A DNA stretch of 64,000 nucleotides from an uncultured Oscillospiraceae bacterium (GTDB lineage: Bacteria > Bacillota > Clostridia > Oscillospirales > Oscillospiraceae), in NCBI GenBank assembly GCA_934622035.1, contig CAKTVG010000004.1, positions 1-64,000 on the forward strand, in the 5' to 3' direction. This document shows positions 52,436 to 61,125 of this stretch, piece by piece. Under the pieces are notes generated by a model. It made no database searches, was not told the DNA's origin, and worked only from the letters and a program-made list of their open reading frames with translations. Position 1 is the first letter of the stretch. The number at the start of each line of letters is the position of its first letter. The position numbers and the translations under genes were made by a program.

Positions 52436-53497
52436 GTGAGACGCATTTTGATTGTGCTGCTGTTGGCGGTGCTGCTTGCAGGCGGCGCTCTGGCGGAGGA
52501 GCCGCTGATCGACACCTCTGAAATGACGCAGGAGCTTCCGTCGGAGGTGCAGTCTGCATTATCCGACGTTTCGCCCACAGATACGGTGAATTTTTGGGGA
52601 AAATGCCGTGAGATGCTCCAAAGCACCTTGAAGCAGAGCGGCGCGGCGTGGCGCGAGGCCCTGCGGCTTTGCGGCGTGGTGCTGGCGGTGGTGCTCCTTT
52701 GCGCTCTTGCGGGACAGGCACAATACAATGCTGCGGTCTGCGCGGTAGGAGCGCTTGGGCTTTGCGCCGCGGCGACCGGCTCCTTTCGCACGATGCTCAC
52801 GCTGGCGGCGGACACCGTTCAGACCGTCACGGATTACAACGGCTGCTTACTGCCGGTGATGGCATCTGCAGCAGCGATGAGCGGCGGACTGACTGCGGCG
52901 TCGGCGCTCTACACAGGCACGATGGTCTTTGCGGAGCTTCTGATGCAGCTGATTTCGAAATTTCTCGTGCCGGGCGTTTGGTTTTACCTTGCCATTGCGG
53001 GCGCGGAGGCGGCGCTGGGCAGCGATACGCTCAGCGAGCTGCGGGAGTTTACAGGATGGTTGATTTCCAAGAGCCTAAAGGTGGTGCTGACGGTGTTCAC
53101 GGTTTACATGAGCCTGACCGGCGTTGTCAGCGGCAGTTCGGACGCGCTTGCCGTTAAGGCGACCCAGGCCGCGGCGGGAATGGTACCGGTGGTCGGCGGA
53201 ATCCTTTCCGACGCTTCGGAGTCGCTGCTGGTCAGTGCAAAGCTATTGAAGCACTCGGCCGGCGTATTCGGAATGCTGGCCGTGCTTGCGGTCTGCCTTG
53301 CGCCGCTGCTGCGCACGGGCGTGCAGTATCTTCTGCTGAAGCTGACGGCAGCCGCGGCGGGGACGGTGGGACTGAAGCCGCATGTTAAGCTTGTCAAGAG
53401 CTTTTCTACCGCGATGGGATATCTTTTGGCGATGAACGGCGCGTGTGCGCTCATGAGCGTGATCAGCGTGGTCTGCTTTCTGCGGGTGGCGGCATGA
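52436..53497 (+). CDS. spoIIIAE: Stage III sporulation protein AE
   Basis: A 353-residue polytopic membrane protein with an N-terminal signal (ILIVLLLAVLLAGGALAEE) and about seven further helices. Family segments are MMASAAAMSGGLTAAS-like (VMASAAAMSGGLTAASALY), FLVPGVWFYLAIAGAE and GGILSDASESLLVSAKLLK. It starts at GTG 52436, next to the spoIIIAD stop. It is a core component of the feeding-tube channel. Confidence 0.93.
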   Translation: MRRILIVLLLAVLLAGGALAEEPLIDTSEMTQELPSEVQSALSDVSPTDTVNFWGKCREMLQSTLKQSGAAWREALRLCGVVLAVVLLCALAGQAQYNAAVCAVGALGLCAAATGSFRTMLTLAADTVQTVTDYNGCLLPVMASAAAMSGGLTAASALYTGTMVFAELLMQLISKFLVPGVWFYLAIAGAEAALGSDTLSELREFTGWLISKSLKVVLTVFTVYMSLTGVVSGSSDALAVKATQAAAGMVPVVGGILSDASESLLVSAKLLKHSAGVFGMLAVLAVCLAPLLRTGVQYLLLKLTAAAAGTVGLKPHVKLVKSFSTAMGYLLAMNGACALMSVISVVCFLRVAA

Positions 53498-53970
53498 GGG
53501 AGAGCATTCGGGCCTATCTGCTTGCCATCGTCGCCGTCTGCATGCTGACGGCGCTGGCCTGTGCGCTGCTGGAAAAGAGCAGGCTCCAGAAAATTGCCAA
53601 GCTCATCGGCGGAGCGCTGCTGCTTCTGGTGGTGGTCATGCCGCTGCTGCGGCTGGACGGAGAGAGCGTGGCCGGAGCGCTGGAGAATCTCACCGGCAGC
53701 GCCGCATTCGACAGCGCGCAGACGGCACAGGATTTCCAGACGCGCCTGCGGGCGCTTGTGAAGGAAAACACGGAGCGCTGCATAGAGGAAAAGGCGGAGA
53801 CGCTCGGCGGCATTGTACAGGCGGAGGTAACACTGGACTTTGCGGAGGCGCCCTCGCCGGTGGCCGCCGTCATTACGGGCACGCTTACGCCGCAGCAGGC
53901 TGACGCACTGGGAGAATTCCTCAAGGATTCTCTCGGCATTCAGGAGGTGGATTGGAAACTGTATGGATAA
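53494..53970 (+). CDS. spoIIIAF: Stage III sporulation protein AF
   Basis: A 158-residue protein with two N-terminal membrane helices (IRAYLLAIVAVCMLTALACALL and LIGGALLLLVVVMPLL) and a soluble C-terminal part with a helix-turn-like EAEVTLDFAEAP region that resembles ring-building motifs. ATG 53494 overlaps the spoIIIAE stop by four bases. Confidence 0.9.
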   Translation: MRESIRAYLLAIVAVCMLTALACALLEKSRLQKIAKLIGGALLLLVVVMPLLRLDGESVAGALENLTGSAAFDSAQTAQDFQTRLRALVKENTERCIEEKAETLGGIVQAEVTLDFAEAPSPVAAVITGTLTPQQADALGEFLKDSLGIQEVDWKLYG

Positions 53971-54502
53971 GAAAAGCATCCGCGAGCTCCCGCAGAAGCT
54001 TGCGAACTGCCTGAAAAAGTATAAATACGCCTTTCTGGTTCTGCTGCTGGGTGCAGCGCTTCTGCTGCTGCCCTTCGGCAAAAAGCAGGAGGAACCGGCG
54101 GCGCAGCCGGTGCAGACGGAGACGAAGGAAACGGACTACGCCCGGCAGACGGAAGAACGTCTGACCGAGATCCTTCTGCAAATTGAGGGCGCCGGACGGG
54201 TGCGTGTCATGCTGACGTTGGCTCGCGGCGCGGAGACGCAGTATCAGTGCGACACGAAAACGTCCTCGGAGCAGACCTCGGCCGGAACACAAACCACGCA
54301 GGAGCGGAAGACGGTCATTTTGTCCCAGGGCAGCGCATATGATGAAGCAGCGATCTCAAGCGTGACATATCCGCAGTTTCAGGGCGCGCTGATTGTCAGC
54401 GAGGGTGCGGACAATGCAGCCGTCCGCTGGAACATCCTGTGCGCCGTTTCTGCGCTGACAGGTCTGGGGGCGGACAGGATCACAGTGGTCAAAATGAAAT
54501 GA
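53963..54502 (+). CDS. spoIIIAG: Stage III sporulation protein AG
   Basis: A 179-residue single-pass protein. The membrane helix is YAFLVLLLGAALLLLPFG (near residue 22-39). The exported domain has TEERLTEILLQIEGAGRVRVMLTL, the ring-building motif by which SpoIIIAG forms large rings. It overlaps spoIIIAF by eight bases. Confidence 0.92.
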   Translation: MDKKSIRELPQKLANCLKKYKYAFLVLLLGAALLLLPFGKKQEEPAAQPVQTETKETDYARQTEERLTEILLQIEGAGRVRVMLTLARGAETQYQCDTKTSSEQTSAGTQTTQERKTVILSQGSAYDEAAISSVTYPQFQGALIVSEGADNAAVRWNILCAVSALTGLGADRITVVKMK

Positions 54503-54515
54503 TGGAGGAATGAAC

Positions 54516-55073
54516 ATGAAAACCTGGAAACGCAACGCGATTATTGCAGGCGTGCTGGTGCTCGTCTGCGCAGGCATCTACCTGAACTGGCTTTATGGAA
54601 AAAGCGGCACGGATCTGACAAAGGTACTCGACGCGGATAAAATCCTGAGTGAGAGCACGCTCGTCCTGATCGATACCACGCAGTCGCAGACCGCGCTTGC
54701 CCCACAGTCGGATTCACAGACGGCGAGCGAATACTTTGCACAGATGCGGCTGTCGCGCCAGAAGGCGAGAGACCAGGCGGTGGAGCTGCTACAGGAGACC
54801 ATCGCCTATGCCGAGGGTGAGGACACTGCCGCCAGCAGCGCCGCGCTGGAGGGCATTGTCGCCGATGCGCTGGCCGAATCGCAGATCGAAAGCCTGGTGA
54901 TCGCCAAGGGCTACGCCGACTGCGTCGCCTATATCAGTGACGACGCGATTTCTCTTGCGGTCGCCGCGCCGGAGAGCGGTCTGAGCCAGTCGGATGTCTC
55001 CCTTGTGGCGGACATTGTCCTGGCGCAGACGAATTTCAAGCTGAGTGATATCCGGGTCATCGGTGTGGAATAG
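54516..55073 (+). CDS. spoIIIAH: Stage III sporulation protein AH
   Basis: A 185-residue single-pass protein that binds forespore SpoIIQ across the intermembrane space. The helix is NAIIAGVLVLVCAGIYLNWLYG. The C-terminal YscJ/FliF-like domain has SEYFAQMRLSRQKARDQAVELLQE and ALAESQIESLVIAKGYADCVAYI. TGGAGG at 54503-54508 is eight bases before ATG 54516, so this start is preferred over ATG 54510. It closes the operon. Confidence 0.93.
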   Translation: MKTWKRNAIIAGVLVLVCAGIYLNWLYGKSGTDLTKVLDADKILSESTLVLIDTTQSQTALAPQSDSQTASEYFAQMRLSRQKARDQAVELLQETIAYAEGEDTAASSAALEGIVADALAESQIESLVIAKGYADCVAYISDDAISLAVAAPESGLSQSDVSLVADIVLAQTNFKLSDIRVIGVE

Positions 55074-55094
55074 GGTTTTTTTCGGAAAAGGATA

Positions 55095-55122
55095 TTGTAT
55101 TTTTCGGAAAATGTGATAAAAT
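55095..55122 (+). promoter_or_regulatory. Promoter of the Asp23 gene
   Basis: TTGTAT (55095-55100), 16 bases, TAAAAT (55117-55122), 50 bases before the start codon. Confidence 0.6.
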
Positions 55123-55171
55123 AGATGAGAAAATCCGAAAGGATCCGTACCCCAGAAAGGAAGGATATTAC

Positions 55172-55549
55172 ATGGCAGAAGTGAAGAATTACATCGTCCA
55201 GCCGCAGGAAGGCGGCAGCATCCAGATTTCGGAGGATGTCGTTGCGTCCATCGCTGCGCTGGCGGTTCGTGAGGTTGAGGGCGTTTACGGTCTGAGCACC
55301 ACGCCGACCTTTGATATTTCCAGCCTGCTTGGCAAAAAGAATCTCCGCAACGGCATTCAGGTCGTGATCGACGGTGAGAGCATCGAGATTTCCTGCAATC
55401 TGGTCGTCAAGCTTGGCGAGGCCGTGATGACGGTTGCGAAGAACGTTCAGGACAGCATTGTCAACGAGGTGTTCTCCATGACGGGCGTCCGCCCGGCTGC
55501 GGTCAACATCAATGTCTGCGGCATTGCGATTCCCAAAACGGGAAAATAA
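55172..55549 (+). CDS. Asp23/Gls24 family envelope stress protein
   Basis: A 125-residue protein with the DUF322 pattern GSIQISEDVVASIAALAVREVEGVYGL and VVIDGESIEISCNLVVKLGEAVMTVAKNVQDSI, ending in VNINVCGIAI. The family associates with membrane anchors and responds to envelope stress. In Clostridia this gene usually lies between spoIIIAH and nusB, as here. AGAAAGGAAGG precedes ATG 55172. Confidence 0.93.
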   Translation: MAEVKNYIVQPQEGGSIQISEDVVASIAALAVREVEGVYGLSTTPTFDISSLLGKKNLRNGIQVVIDGESIEISCNLVVKLGEAVMTVAKNVQDSIVNEVFSMTGVRPAAVNINVCGIAIPKTGK

Positions 55550-55556
55550 AGCTTTT

Positions 55557-55586
55557 GGGGTGCTGATCCGCGGCACCCCCAATTTT
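55557..55586 (+). terminator. Terminator after the Asp23 gene
   Basis: GGGGTGC (55557-55563) pairs with GCACCCC (55573-55579), then AATTTTA. The T-run is short. Confidence 0.6.
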
Positions 55587-55605
55587 ACATACCAAGGAGA
55601 GGGTT

Positions 55606-56064
55606 ATGACACGTTCAAATGCAAGAGAAGTCGCGGTACACCTGATCTATGAAATGGACTATACCTCCGAAACGCCGGAGGAGGCTTTGCAGACGCGCCT
55701 GGAGCGCAGCTATTACGACGGCCTCTCACAGGAGAACGACGTCTACGCCGAACGCCCCAGTAAGAAGCAGACGGAGTATATCCGCACCTGCGTGGAGGGC
55801 GTCGCGGCGCATAAGGAAGAACTGGACGCACTGATCGCGCAGTACGCCATCGGTTGGAACCTGCACCGCATTTCGCGCTTTACCAAGGCGGCAATGCGCC
55901 TTGCCATTTTCGAAATGAAGTTTATGCAGGACGTTCCGACCGGCGTCGCCATCAACGAATGCGTTGAGCTGACGAGAAAGTACGAGGACAAGGAGGTCGT
56001 TTCCTTTGTCAACGGCATTCTCGGCTCCGTGGCGCGCGGCCAGCAGAAGGATGCGGAGCAATGA
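55606..56064 (+). CDS. nusB: Transcription antitermination factor NusB
   Basis: A 152-residue all-helical RNA-binding protein for rRNA antitermination, with RSNAREVAVHLIYEMDY at the start and the C-terminal FEMKFMQDVPTGVAINECVELTRKYEDKEVVSFVNGILG. AAGGAGAGG precedes ATG 55606. It overlaps the TsaD paralogue by ATGA. Confidence 0.95.
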   Translation: MTRSNAREVAVHLIYEMDYTSETPEEALQTRLERSYYDGLSQENDVYAERPSKKQTEYIRTCVEGVAAHKEELDALIAQYAIGWNLHRISRFTKAAMRLAIFEMKFMQDVPTGVAINECVELTRKYEDKEVVSFVNGILGSVARGQQKDAEQ

Positions 56065-56990
56065 CGGTTCTTGCCTTTGACACCAGCAATTATACGACCT
56101 CGGTGGCAGTCTTTGACGGCGAGACGGGAAAGAATGTTTCCCGTCTTCTCGATGTCGCGCCGGGCTGCCTCGGATTGCGGCAGAGCGACGCTCTGTTCGC
56201 TCATGTAAAACGCCTGCCGGAGCTCGCCGACAGGCTGTTTTGCGATATCGGAGAAGCAAAGCTTGCGGCGGTCGGCGCGAGCACGCGTCCGCGCGCGGTG
56301 GAGGGCTCTTATATGCCCTGCTTCCTTGCCGGGCAGTCTCAGGCGGAGGTGCTGGGCGCAGCGCTGCATGTTCCGGTCTATGCCTTTTCCCACCAGCAGG
56401 GCCACATTGCTGCCTCGCTCTGGTCGTCCGGACATATGGAGCTGATGGATGTGCCGCATTTGGCCTGGCACCTCTCCGGCGGCACGACGGAGCTTCTGTA
56501 CGTCACGCCGGAGGGCGTGAGCGTACACGCTGAGAAAATCGGCGGCACGACGGACATCTCCGCCGGGCAGCTCATCGACCGCACCGGGCAGCTGCTGGGA
56601 CTGCAATTCCCGGCAGGAAAACAGATCGATGCACTGAGCGGGAACGCTGTGCGGAGGGAGAAGTTCCGTGTGAAGGTCAACGGGACGGCGTTTTCTCTTT
56701 CCGGTGTGCAGAACAAGGTGGAAAAATATCATGCGGAAAACGGCGAGGCCTCCGAGACGGCCGCCTATGCGCTTCGCTGCCTGACCGGTGCGATTCATGA
56801 GGCGACGGTCAACGCGCTGCGTGAGCATCCGGGCTGCCGGGTGGTCTTTGCGGGGGGCGTTTCCTCGAATGCCATGCTGCGCGAGCGCTGCCGCGATTTG
56901 AATGCCATTTTCTGTCCGCCGGAGTTCTCGACGGACAACGCTATGGGAACTGCAATTCTGACCTGGAGGGCACATCATGCAGGTTTATGA
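56061..56990 (+). CDS. TsaD/Kae1-like paralogue (peptidase M22 family)
   Basis: A 309-residue ASKHA-fold protein similar to TsaD, the tRNA t6A enzyme. It has LAFDTSNYTTSVAVFDG at the start, the metal motif in FSHQQGHIAASLWSSG, the nucleotide loop LSGGTTELLYV and FSTDNAMGTAIL near the end. It is shorter than TsaD (about 335-350) and differs in many TsaD-specific places. In Clostridia this gene sits between nusB and xseA, while a true tsaD is elsewhere. Its substrate is unknown. Confidence 0.82.
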   Translation: MTVLAFDTSNYTTSVAVFDGETGKNVSRLLDVAPGCLGLRQSDALFAHVKRLPELADRLFCDIGEAKLAAVGASTRPRAVEGSYMPCFLAGQSQAEVLGAALHVPVYAFSHQQGHIAASLWSSGHMELMDVPHLAWHLSGGTTELLYVTPEGVSVHAEKIGGTTDISAGQLIDRTGQLLGLQFPAGKQIDALSGNAVRREKFRVKVNGTAFSLSGVQNKVEKYHAENGEASETAAYALRCLTGAIHEATVNALREHPGCRVVFAGGVSSNAMLRERCRDLNAIFCPPEFSTDNAMGTAILTWRAHHAGL

Positions 56991-58176
56991 GGTTTCCCAG
57001 ATCAATGAGTATCTGCGTGCGCGGTTTGAGGAGGACGCGTTTCTTTCCGAGCTTCTCATCCGCGGCGAGATCAGCAACTATAAGCTCTATCCCTCGGGGC
57101 ACCATTATTTTACCCTGAAGGATGCGCAGGGCGCGCTGCGGTGCGTCATGTTCCGCGGCAGTGCAATGCGGCTGCGCTTCCGGCCTGAGAATGGGATGAA
57201 GGTCATTGCCGGCGGACGGATTTCCGTCTTCCCGCGCGACGGCGCGTATCAGCTCTACTGCACGAGCCTGACGCCGGACGGCGTTGGCGATCTGCATGTG
57301 GCCTTTGAGCAGCTGAAGGCGAAGCTACAGGCCGAGGGGCTGTTTACCCCGGAGCGCAAGCAGCCGCTGCCGCGCTACCCGCACAGAATTGCCATCATTA
57401 CCTCTTCCGCCGGAGCGGCGCTGCACGATATGCTGCGCATTCTGCGCAAGCGCTATCCGCTGACGGAGGTCGTTTTACTGGCGGTCCGGGTACAGGGCGC
57501 AGAGGCTCCCGCAGAAATTGCGGCGGCACTGCGCTATGCCAACCGCTTCCGCGTGGCGGACCTGATCATCACCGGCCGCGGCGGCGGATCCATCGAGGAC
57601 CTTTGGGCCTTCAATGACGAGCGCGTGGCCCGCGCCATTGCCGCCTCGGAAATCCCGGTTATCTCCGCCGTCGGGCATGAGCCGGATGTGACGATTTCGG
57701 ACTATGTGGCCGATCTTCGTGCGGCGACACCGTCGAATGCAGCGGAGCTGGCCGTGCCGGATCAGGCGGAGCTGCGGCAGTATCTTGCCGCGCGGCAGTC
57801 GATGCTCCTGACCCTGATGAATCGGCGGCTGAAGGCGGAGCGGCAGCGCGTTGACGCGCTGGCCTCCTCGCGGAGCCTGCGCAGTCCGATGAACTATATC
57901 AACGACCGGCGGCTGCTTCTGGATTACGACGACCGCCGCCTGCGCGCTGCGGCGCAGCGCCTGCTCGGACGCGACCGCGAGCGATTTGTGCGTCTGACGG
58001 CCAAGCTAGATGCAATGAGCCCCTTGAAGGTGCTCTCCCGCGGCTACAGCCTTGCGCACAATGAAACAGGAAATGTGGTGCACAGTGTGAAGCAGCTGAC
58101 CGTCGGGGAAAGCCTGCACATTGATTTTGCCGATGGACGCGCGAAGGCGCAGATCACGGAGTTGGAGGAAGCATGA
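56977..58176 (+). CDS. xseA: Exodeoxyribonuclease VII large subunit
   Basis: A 399-residue subunit of the single-strand DNA exonuclease. It has the OB-fold N-terminus (VSQINEYLRARFEEDAFLSELLIRGEISNYK), the catalytic core RIAIITSSAGAALHDML, ITGRGGGSIEDLWAFNDE and SAVGHEPDVTISDYVADLRAATPS, then a coiled-coil C-terminus. It overlaps the TsaD paralogue by 14 bases and xseB by four. Confidence 0.96.
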   Translation: MQVYEVSQINEYLRARFEEDAFLSELLIRGEISNYKLYPSGHHYFTLKDAQGALRCVMFRGSAMRLRFRPENGMKVIAGGRISVFPRDGAYQLYCTSLTPDGVGDLHVAFEQLKAKLQAEGLFTPERKQPLPRYPHRIAIITSSAGAALHDMLRILRKRYPLTEVVLLAVRVQGAEAPAEIAAALRYANRFRVADLIITGRGGGSIEDLWAFNDERVARAIAASEIPVISAVGHEPDVTISDYVADLRAATPSNAAELAVPDQAELRQYLAARQSMLLTLMNRRLKAERQRVDALASSRSLRSPMNYINDRRLLLDYDDRRLRAAAQRLLGRDRERFVRLTAKLDAMSPLKVLSRGYSLAHNETGNVVHSVKQLTVGESLHIDFADGRAKAQITELEEA

Positions 58177-58409
58177 AACAGGATTCTATGACCTTTGAGC
58201 AGTCGCTTGCCCGCCTGGAGCAGATTGTCAAGCGGATGGAAAGCGGAGATGTTCCCCTGGAGGAGGCGCTCTCCCTTTTTGAGGAGGGCACGGCCCTTGC
58301 CGGGGCCTGCGGCAAGCTCTTGGATAAGGCGGAGCTGAAGGTATTTCAAATGACGAAGGGCGCCGACGGCGCTCCCGTAGAAACGGAGATACAGGATGAA
58401 TCAGTTTGA
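58173..58409 (+). CDS. xseB: Exodeoxyribonuclease VII small subunit
   Basis: A 78-residue protein with the family pattern TFEQSLARLEQIVKRMESGDVPLEEALSLFEEGTAL. It binds the coiled coil of XseA. ATGA overlap with xseA and a 14-base overlap with ispA. Confidence 0.95.
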   Translation: MKQDSMTFEQSLARLEQIVKRMESGDVPLEEALSLFEEGTALAGACGKLLDKAELKVFQMTKGADGAPVETEIQDESV

Positions 58410-59268
58410 CGAGCGGCTGGGCCGCTATGCCGATCAGATCGAGGGCTATTTGCAGCAGTGCTTTTTGGAGCCGGACGAGCCTCAGCAGGTACTGTTTGAG
58501 GCTATGCGCTACAGTCTGCTTGCCGGGGGCAAGCGGCTGCGCCCGGTGATGACGCAGGCGTTCTGCGCCATGTGCGGCGGCAGGGCCGAGGATGCGCTGC
58601 CCTTTGCAGCGGCAGTGGAGATGGTGCACACCTACAGCCTGATTCACGACGATTTGCCCTGCATGGACAACGACGACATGCGGCGCGGAAAGCCGACGAA
58701 CCACAAGGTGTACGGCGAGGCAACGGCGTGCCTTGCAGGTGATGCGCTTTTGACGGCGGCCTTTCGCTTCCTGACCAAAGCGAAGCTGCCCGCCGGGCGC
58801 ATTGTACAGGCGGTGCAGGTGCTTTCCCTCTGCGCGGGCGAGCTTGGTATGGTCGGCGGACAGGTACTGGATATGGAGGCAGAGGAGCGATGCTGCACGG
58901 AGCAGGAGGTTCTTGCCATTCAGTCCCGCAAAACCGGTGCGCTGATCTCTGCGGCCTGCCAGCTTGGCGTGATCGCTGCCGGCGGCAGTATGGCGCAGCA
59001 GGAGGCAGCAGCGGCCTATGCCGCCGCACTGGGTCTGGCATTCCAGATTCAGGACGATATTCTCGACGTAATCGGCGATGCCGAGACACTGGGCAAGGCC
59101 GTCGGCATGGACGAGCATAAGAACACCTTCGTCCGCCTGTATGGCGTAGATACCTGCCGTGAGATGGTTGCCGTGGAGACGGATAAGGCCATCGGCGCCC
59201 TGTCCCATTTTGAAAACGCGGAATTCCTGACGGAGCTGGCGAGAAGCCTTTGCAACCGGGAGAAATAG
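58396..59268 (+). CDS. ispA: Polyprenyl synthetase (farnesyl diphosphate synthase type)
   Basis: A 290-residue short-chain prenyltransferase. The two aspartate-rich motifs are DDLPCMDNDD (near residue 83) and QDDILD (near 216); GGKRLRP and LAGDALLTAAF are also typical. It extends isopentenyl units made by the MEP pathway. In many Firmicutes dxs follows; here sigK does, so dxs must be elsewhere. Confidence 0.94.
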   Translation: MNQFDERLGRYADQIEGYLQQCFLEPDEPQQVLFEAMRYSLLAGGKRLRPVMTQAFCAMCGGRAEDALPFAAAVEMVHTYSLIHDDLPCMDNDDMRRGKPTNHKVYGEATACLAGDALLTAAFRFLTKAKLPAGRIVQAVQVLSLCAGELGMVGGQVLDMEAEERCCTEQEVLAIQSRKTGALISAACQLGVIAAGGSMAQQEAAAAYAAALGLAFQIQDDILDVIGDAETLGKAVGMDEHKNTFVRLYGVDTCREMVAVETDKAIGALSHFENAEFLTELARSLCNREK

Positions 59269-59286
59269 GGGAATAGGGACTTGCAG

Positions 59287-59313
59287 CCCCCGAATAAAGT
59301 AATTCGGGGGTGA
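59287..59313 (+). promoter_or_regulatory. Hairpin covering the sigK ribosome-binding site
   Basis: CCCCCGAAT (59287-59295) is the perfect complement of ATTCGGGGG (59302-59310) around AAAGTA. The right arm is also the start of the Shine-Dalgarno stretch GGGGGTGA (59306-59313), five bases before the sigK start. No T-run follows, so it is not a good terminator. It could hold sigK translation low until opened. Confidence 0.6.
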
Positions 59314-59317
59314 TTGC

Positions 59318-60010
59318 ATGCTCGGAGCTGCGGTCTGGCTGATGCTCAGCAGCATTCTCTACTCTCTGCGCCTGTCCAACGGGAGCGGCTCCTTTCCCAA
59401 GCCCTTGAGTGCGAAGGAGGAGCAGCATTATCTGGAGCTTGCGGCGCAGGGAGATCTGGATGCGAGGAATATCCTCATTGAGCGGAATCTCCGGCTGGTA
59501 GCGCACATTATGAAAAAGTACTACACACAGACGGCGGATCAGGAGGATCTGATCTCCATCGGGACGATCGGCCTCATCAAGGGAATTTCCACCTTCGATG
59601 CGTCCAAAGGCGCGAGACTTGCGACCTATGCGGCGCGCTGCGTGGAGAACGAAATTCTGATGTACTTCCGGGGACAGAGGAAAAGCGCTTCCGACGTTTC
59701 GCTTTCCGAGATGATCGAAACCGGGAAGGACGGCAACGCGCTTTCCCTGATGGACGTGATTTGCTCGGATGAGGACCTGTTCGAGGAAATGTCCGACAGG
59801 GAGATATATGCGCGGCTGTACCAGATGGTAAATTCGCGCCTGACGGAACGAGAACGGAAAATCATCGTTCTGCGCTACGGCTTGGCCAATCAGAAGCCGC
59901 TGACGCAGCGCGAAATCGCGGCGCGGTGCGGCATCAGCCGCAGCTATGTCAGCCGCATCGAAAAAAAAGCGCTCCAGAAGCTGGAGCGCGCACTTTCAGA
60001 GGAAGGATAA
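59318..60010 (+). CDS. sigK: RNA polymerase sporulation sigma factor SigK
   Basis: A 230-residue late mother-cell sigma factor. The short N-terminal hydrophobic part (LGAAVWLMLSSILYSLRLSN) is the inhibitory pro-sequence region. The sigma region 2 is ARNILIERNLRLVAHIMKKYYTQTADQEDLISIGTIGLIKGI, and the region 4 helix-turn-helix is LTQREIAARCGISRSYVSRIEKKALQKL. Unlike Bacillus subtilis or C. difficile, the gene is in one piece with no skin element. Translation may be limited by the hairpin that includes its ribosome site. Confidence 0.94.
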   Translation: MLGAAVWLMLSSILYSLRLSNGSGSFPKPLSAKEEQHYLELAAQGDLDARNILIERNLRLVAHIMKKYYTQTADQEDLISIGTIGLIKGISTFDASKGARLATYAARCVENEILMYFRGQRKSASDVSLSEMIETGKDGNALSLMDVICSDEDLFEEMSDREIYARLYQMVNSRLTERERKIIVLRYGLANQKPLTQREIAARCGISRSYVSRIEKKALQKLERALSEEG

Positions 60011-60017
60011 CACAACC

Positions 60018-60578
60018 ATGCACCCGTGGAAACACTTTTGCACGATCACAAAGCACCGCTGGCTGGTGCGGCGGCACTGCTTCCGCGTCGGCCTGTACTG
60101 GCGCGGGCTGACGCACGACCTGTCGAAATACTCCTGGACGGAGTTCCGCGCAGGCGCGAAGTACTATCAGGGAACGCGCAGCCCGAACACACAGGAACGA
60201 GAGGAGAACGGGTATTCTCTGGCGTGGATGCACCACAAGGGGCGCAACCGCCACCACTATGAATACTGGACGGATCTCGATCTTGCGACCAAACGCTATG
60301 CGCCGGTGCCGATGCCTCGGGTGTTTTTCACGGAAATGGTGATGGATCGCATCGCCGCCTGCAAGGTCTATCACGGCAAGGACTATGCCGACGGCGACGC
60401 GCTGGCCTACTTTGAGCACGCGATGGAGGCGCGGGAGTCGTCCATGATGCACCCGCAGACGCGGCGCGAGCTGACGTACATCCTGACCATGCTGCGCGAC
60501 AAAGGCGAGGAGGAGACGTTCCGCTTCATCCGGGAGGTCGTCCTGAAGGGAAAGCCCTTTGCGCAGGAGGAAAAATAG
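60018..60578 (+). CDS. DUF5662 family protein
   Basis: A 186-residue soluble protein rich in histidine and aromatic residues: HPWKHFCTITKHRWLVRRHC, GLTHDLSKYSWTEF, AWMHHKGRNRHHYEYW. The GLTHDLSK and HHKGRNRHHYEYW spacing suggests a metal site of HD-like type. I recognise DUF5662, which has no established function. It starts seven bases after sigK and ends before a shared terminator. It might be co-transcribed with sigK late in sporulation. Confidence 0.8.
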   Translation: MHPWKHFCTITKHRWLVRRHCFRVGLYWRGLTHDLSKYSWTEFRAGAKYYQGTRSPNTQEREENGYSLAWMHHKGRNRHHYEYWTDLDLATKRYAPVPMPRVFFTEMVMDRIAACKVYHGKDYADGDALAYFEHAMEARESSMMHPQTRRELTYILTMLRDKGEEETFRFIREVVLKGKPFAQEEK

Positions 60579-60588
60579 AATATGGAAT

Positions 60589-60630
60589 ACAACTGGGCGG
60601 CGCAAAATGCACCGCCCAGTTGTTTGTTTA
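60589..60630. terminator. Bidirectional terminator
   Basis: ACAACTGGGCGG (60589-60600) pairs with CCGCCCAGTTGT (60612-60623), then TTGTTTA. It ends the DUF5662 gene (plus) and the converging lipoprotein gene (minus). Confidence 0.78.
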
Positions 60631-61092
60631 ATTGCCTAGCTGCGCGAGTGCGCCGCTCAGCGCGGGGTAATGCTCCTGCTTTGCAAGGATCAGGGGCTTG
60701 ACTGTCTCGTCGCAGAGCAGAAGGGCAAGCGCGCCGTCGCCGGAAGTGAGGCCGTCGCCCGATTGGAGCTTCTCCTGTAGCTGCTTTGCACGCGATTCCA
60801 TTGCATCGAGCAGATCGGTGCGCTTCAAAAGCTCCTGATACGCCGGATGCTTAGAAAAATCGTACACATGTGCACGGTCGTAGCCGCTGTCGGACGAGGC
60901 GACAAGCTCCAGCTGCAGAAGCTCGCTGCCCAGAAAATCCTCCAGCAGCTCGGCGGTCGGCGCGGAGAGAATGCTTTCAGAGCATTCATACAGCGCGTTT
61001 TCCTGCTCCGCCTTACCGGCGCAGGCCGAGAGGGAAAAGAGCAGTGCAAGGCATGTGCCAATCAGCAGGAATCGGATAAGAAATCGTTTCAT
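60628..61092 (-). CDS. Lipoprotein of unknown function
   Basis: A 154-residue lipoprotein with the signal LIRFLLIGTCLALLFSLSAC (lipidated Cys24). The rest is soluble and mostly helical (TAELLEDFLGSELLQLELVAS, ALALLLCDETVKPLILAKQEHYPAL). I do not recognise a family. It is the last gene of the minus-strand operon with two G3E GTPases, 33 bases after the second, so it could act with them in metal handling, but no metal ligands stand out. Confidence 0.72.
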   Translation of the reverse strand: MKRFLIRFLLIGTCLALLFSLSACAGKAEQENALYECSESILSAPTAELLEDFLGSELLQLELVASSDSGYDRAHVYDFSKHPAYQELLKRTDLLDAMESRAKQLQEKLQSGDGLTSGDGALALLLCDETVKPLILAKQEHYPALSGALAQLGN

Positions 61093-61125
61093 GGGAGATA
61101 CCTCCTGTAACGGTTTTTCCGAAAA

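Noticed and set aside
59318..60010. skin element in sigK
   Set aside because: The gene reads through without interruption and holds both sigma regions.
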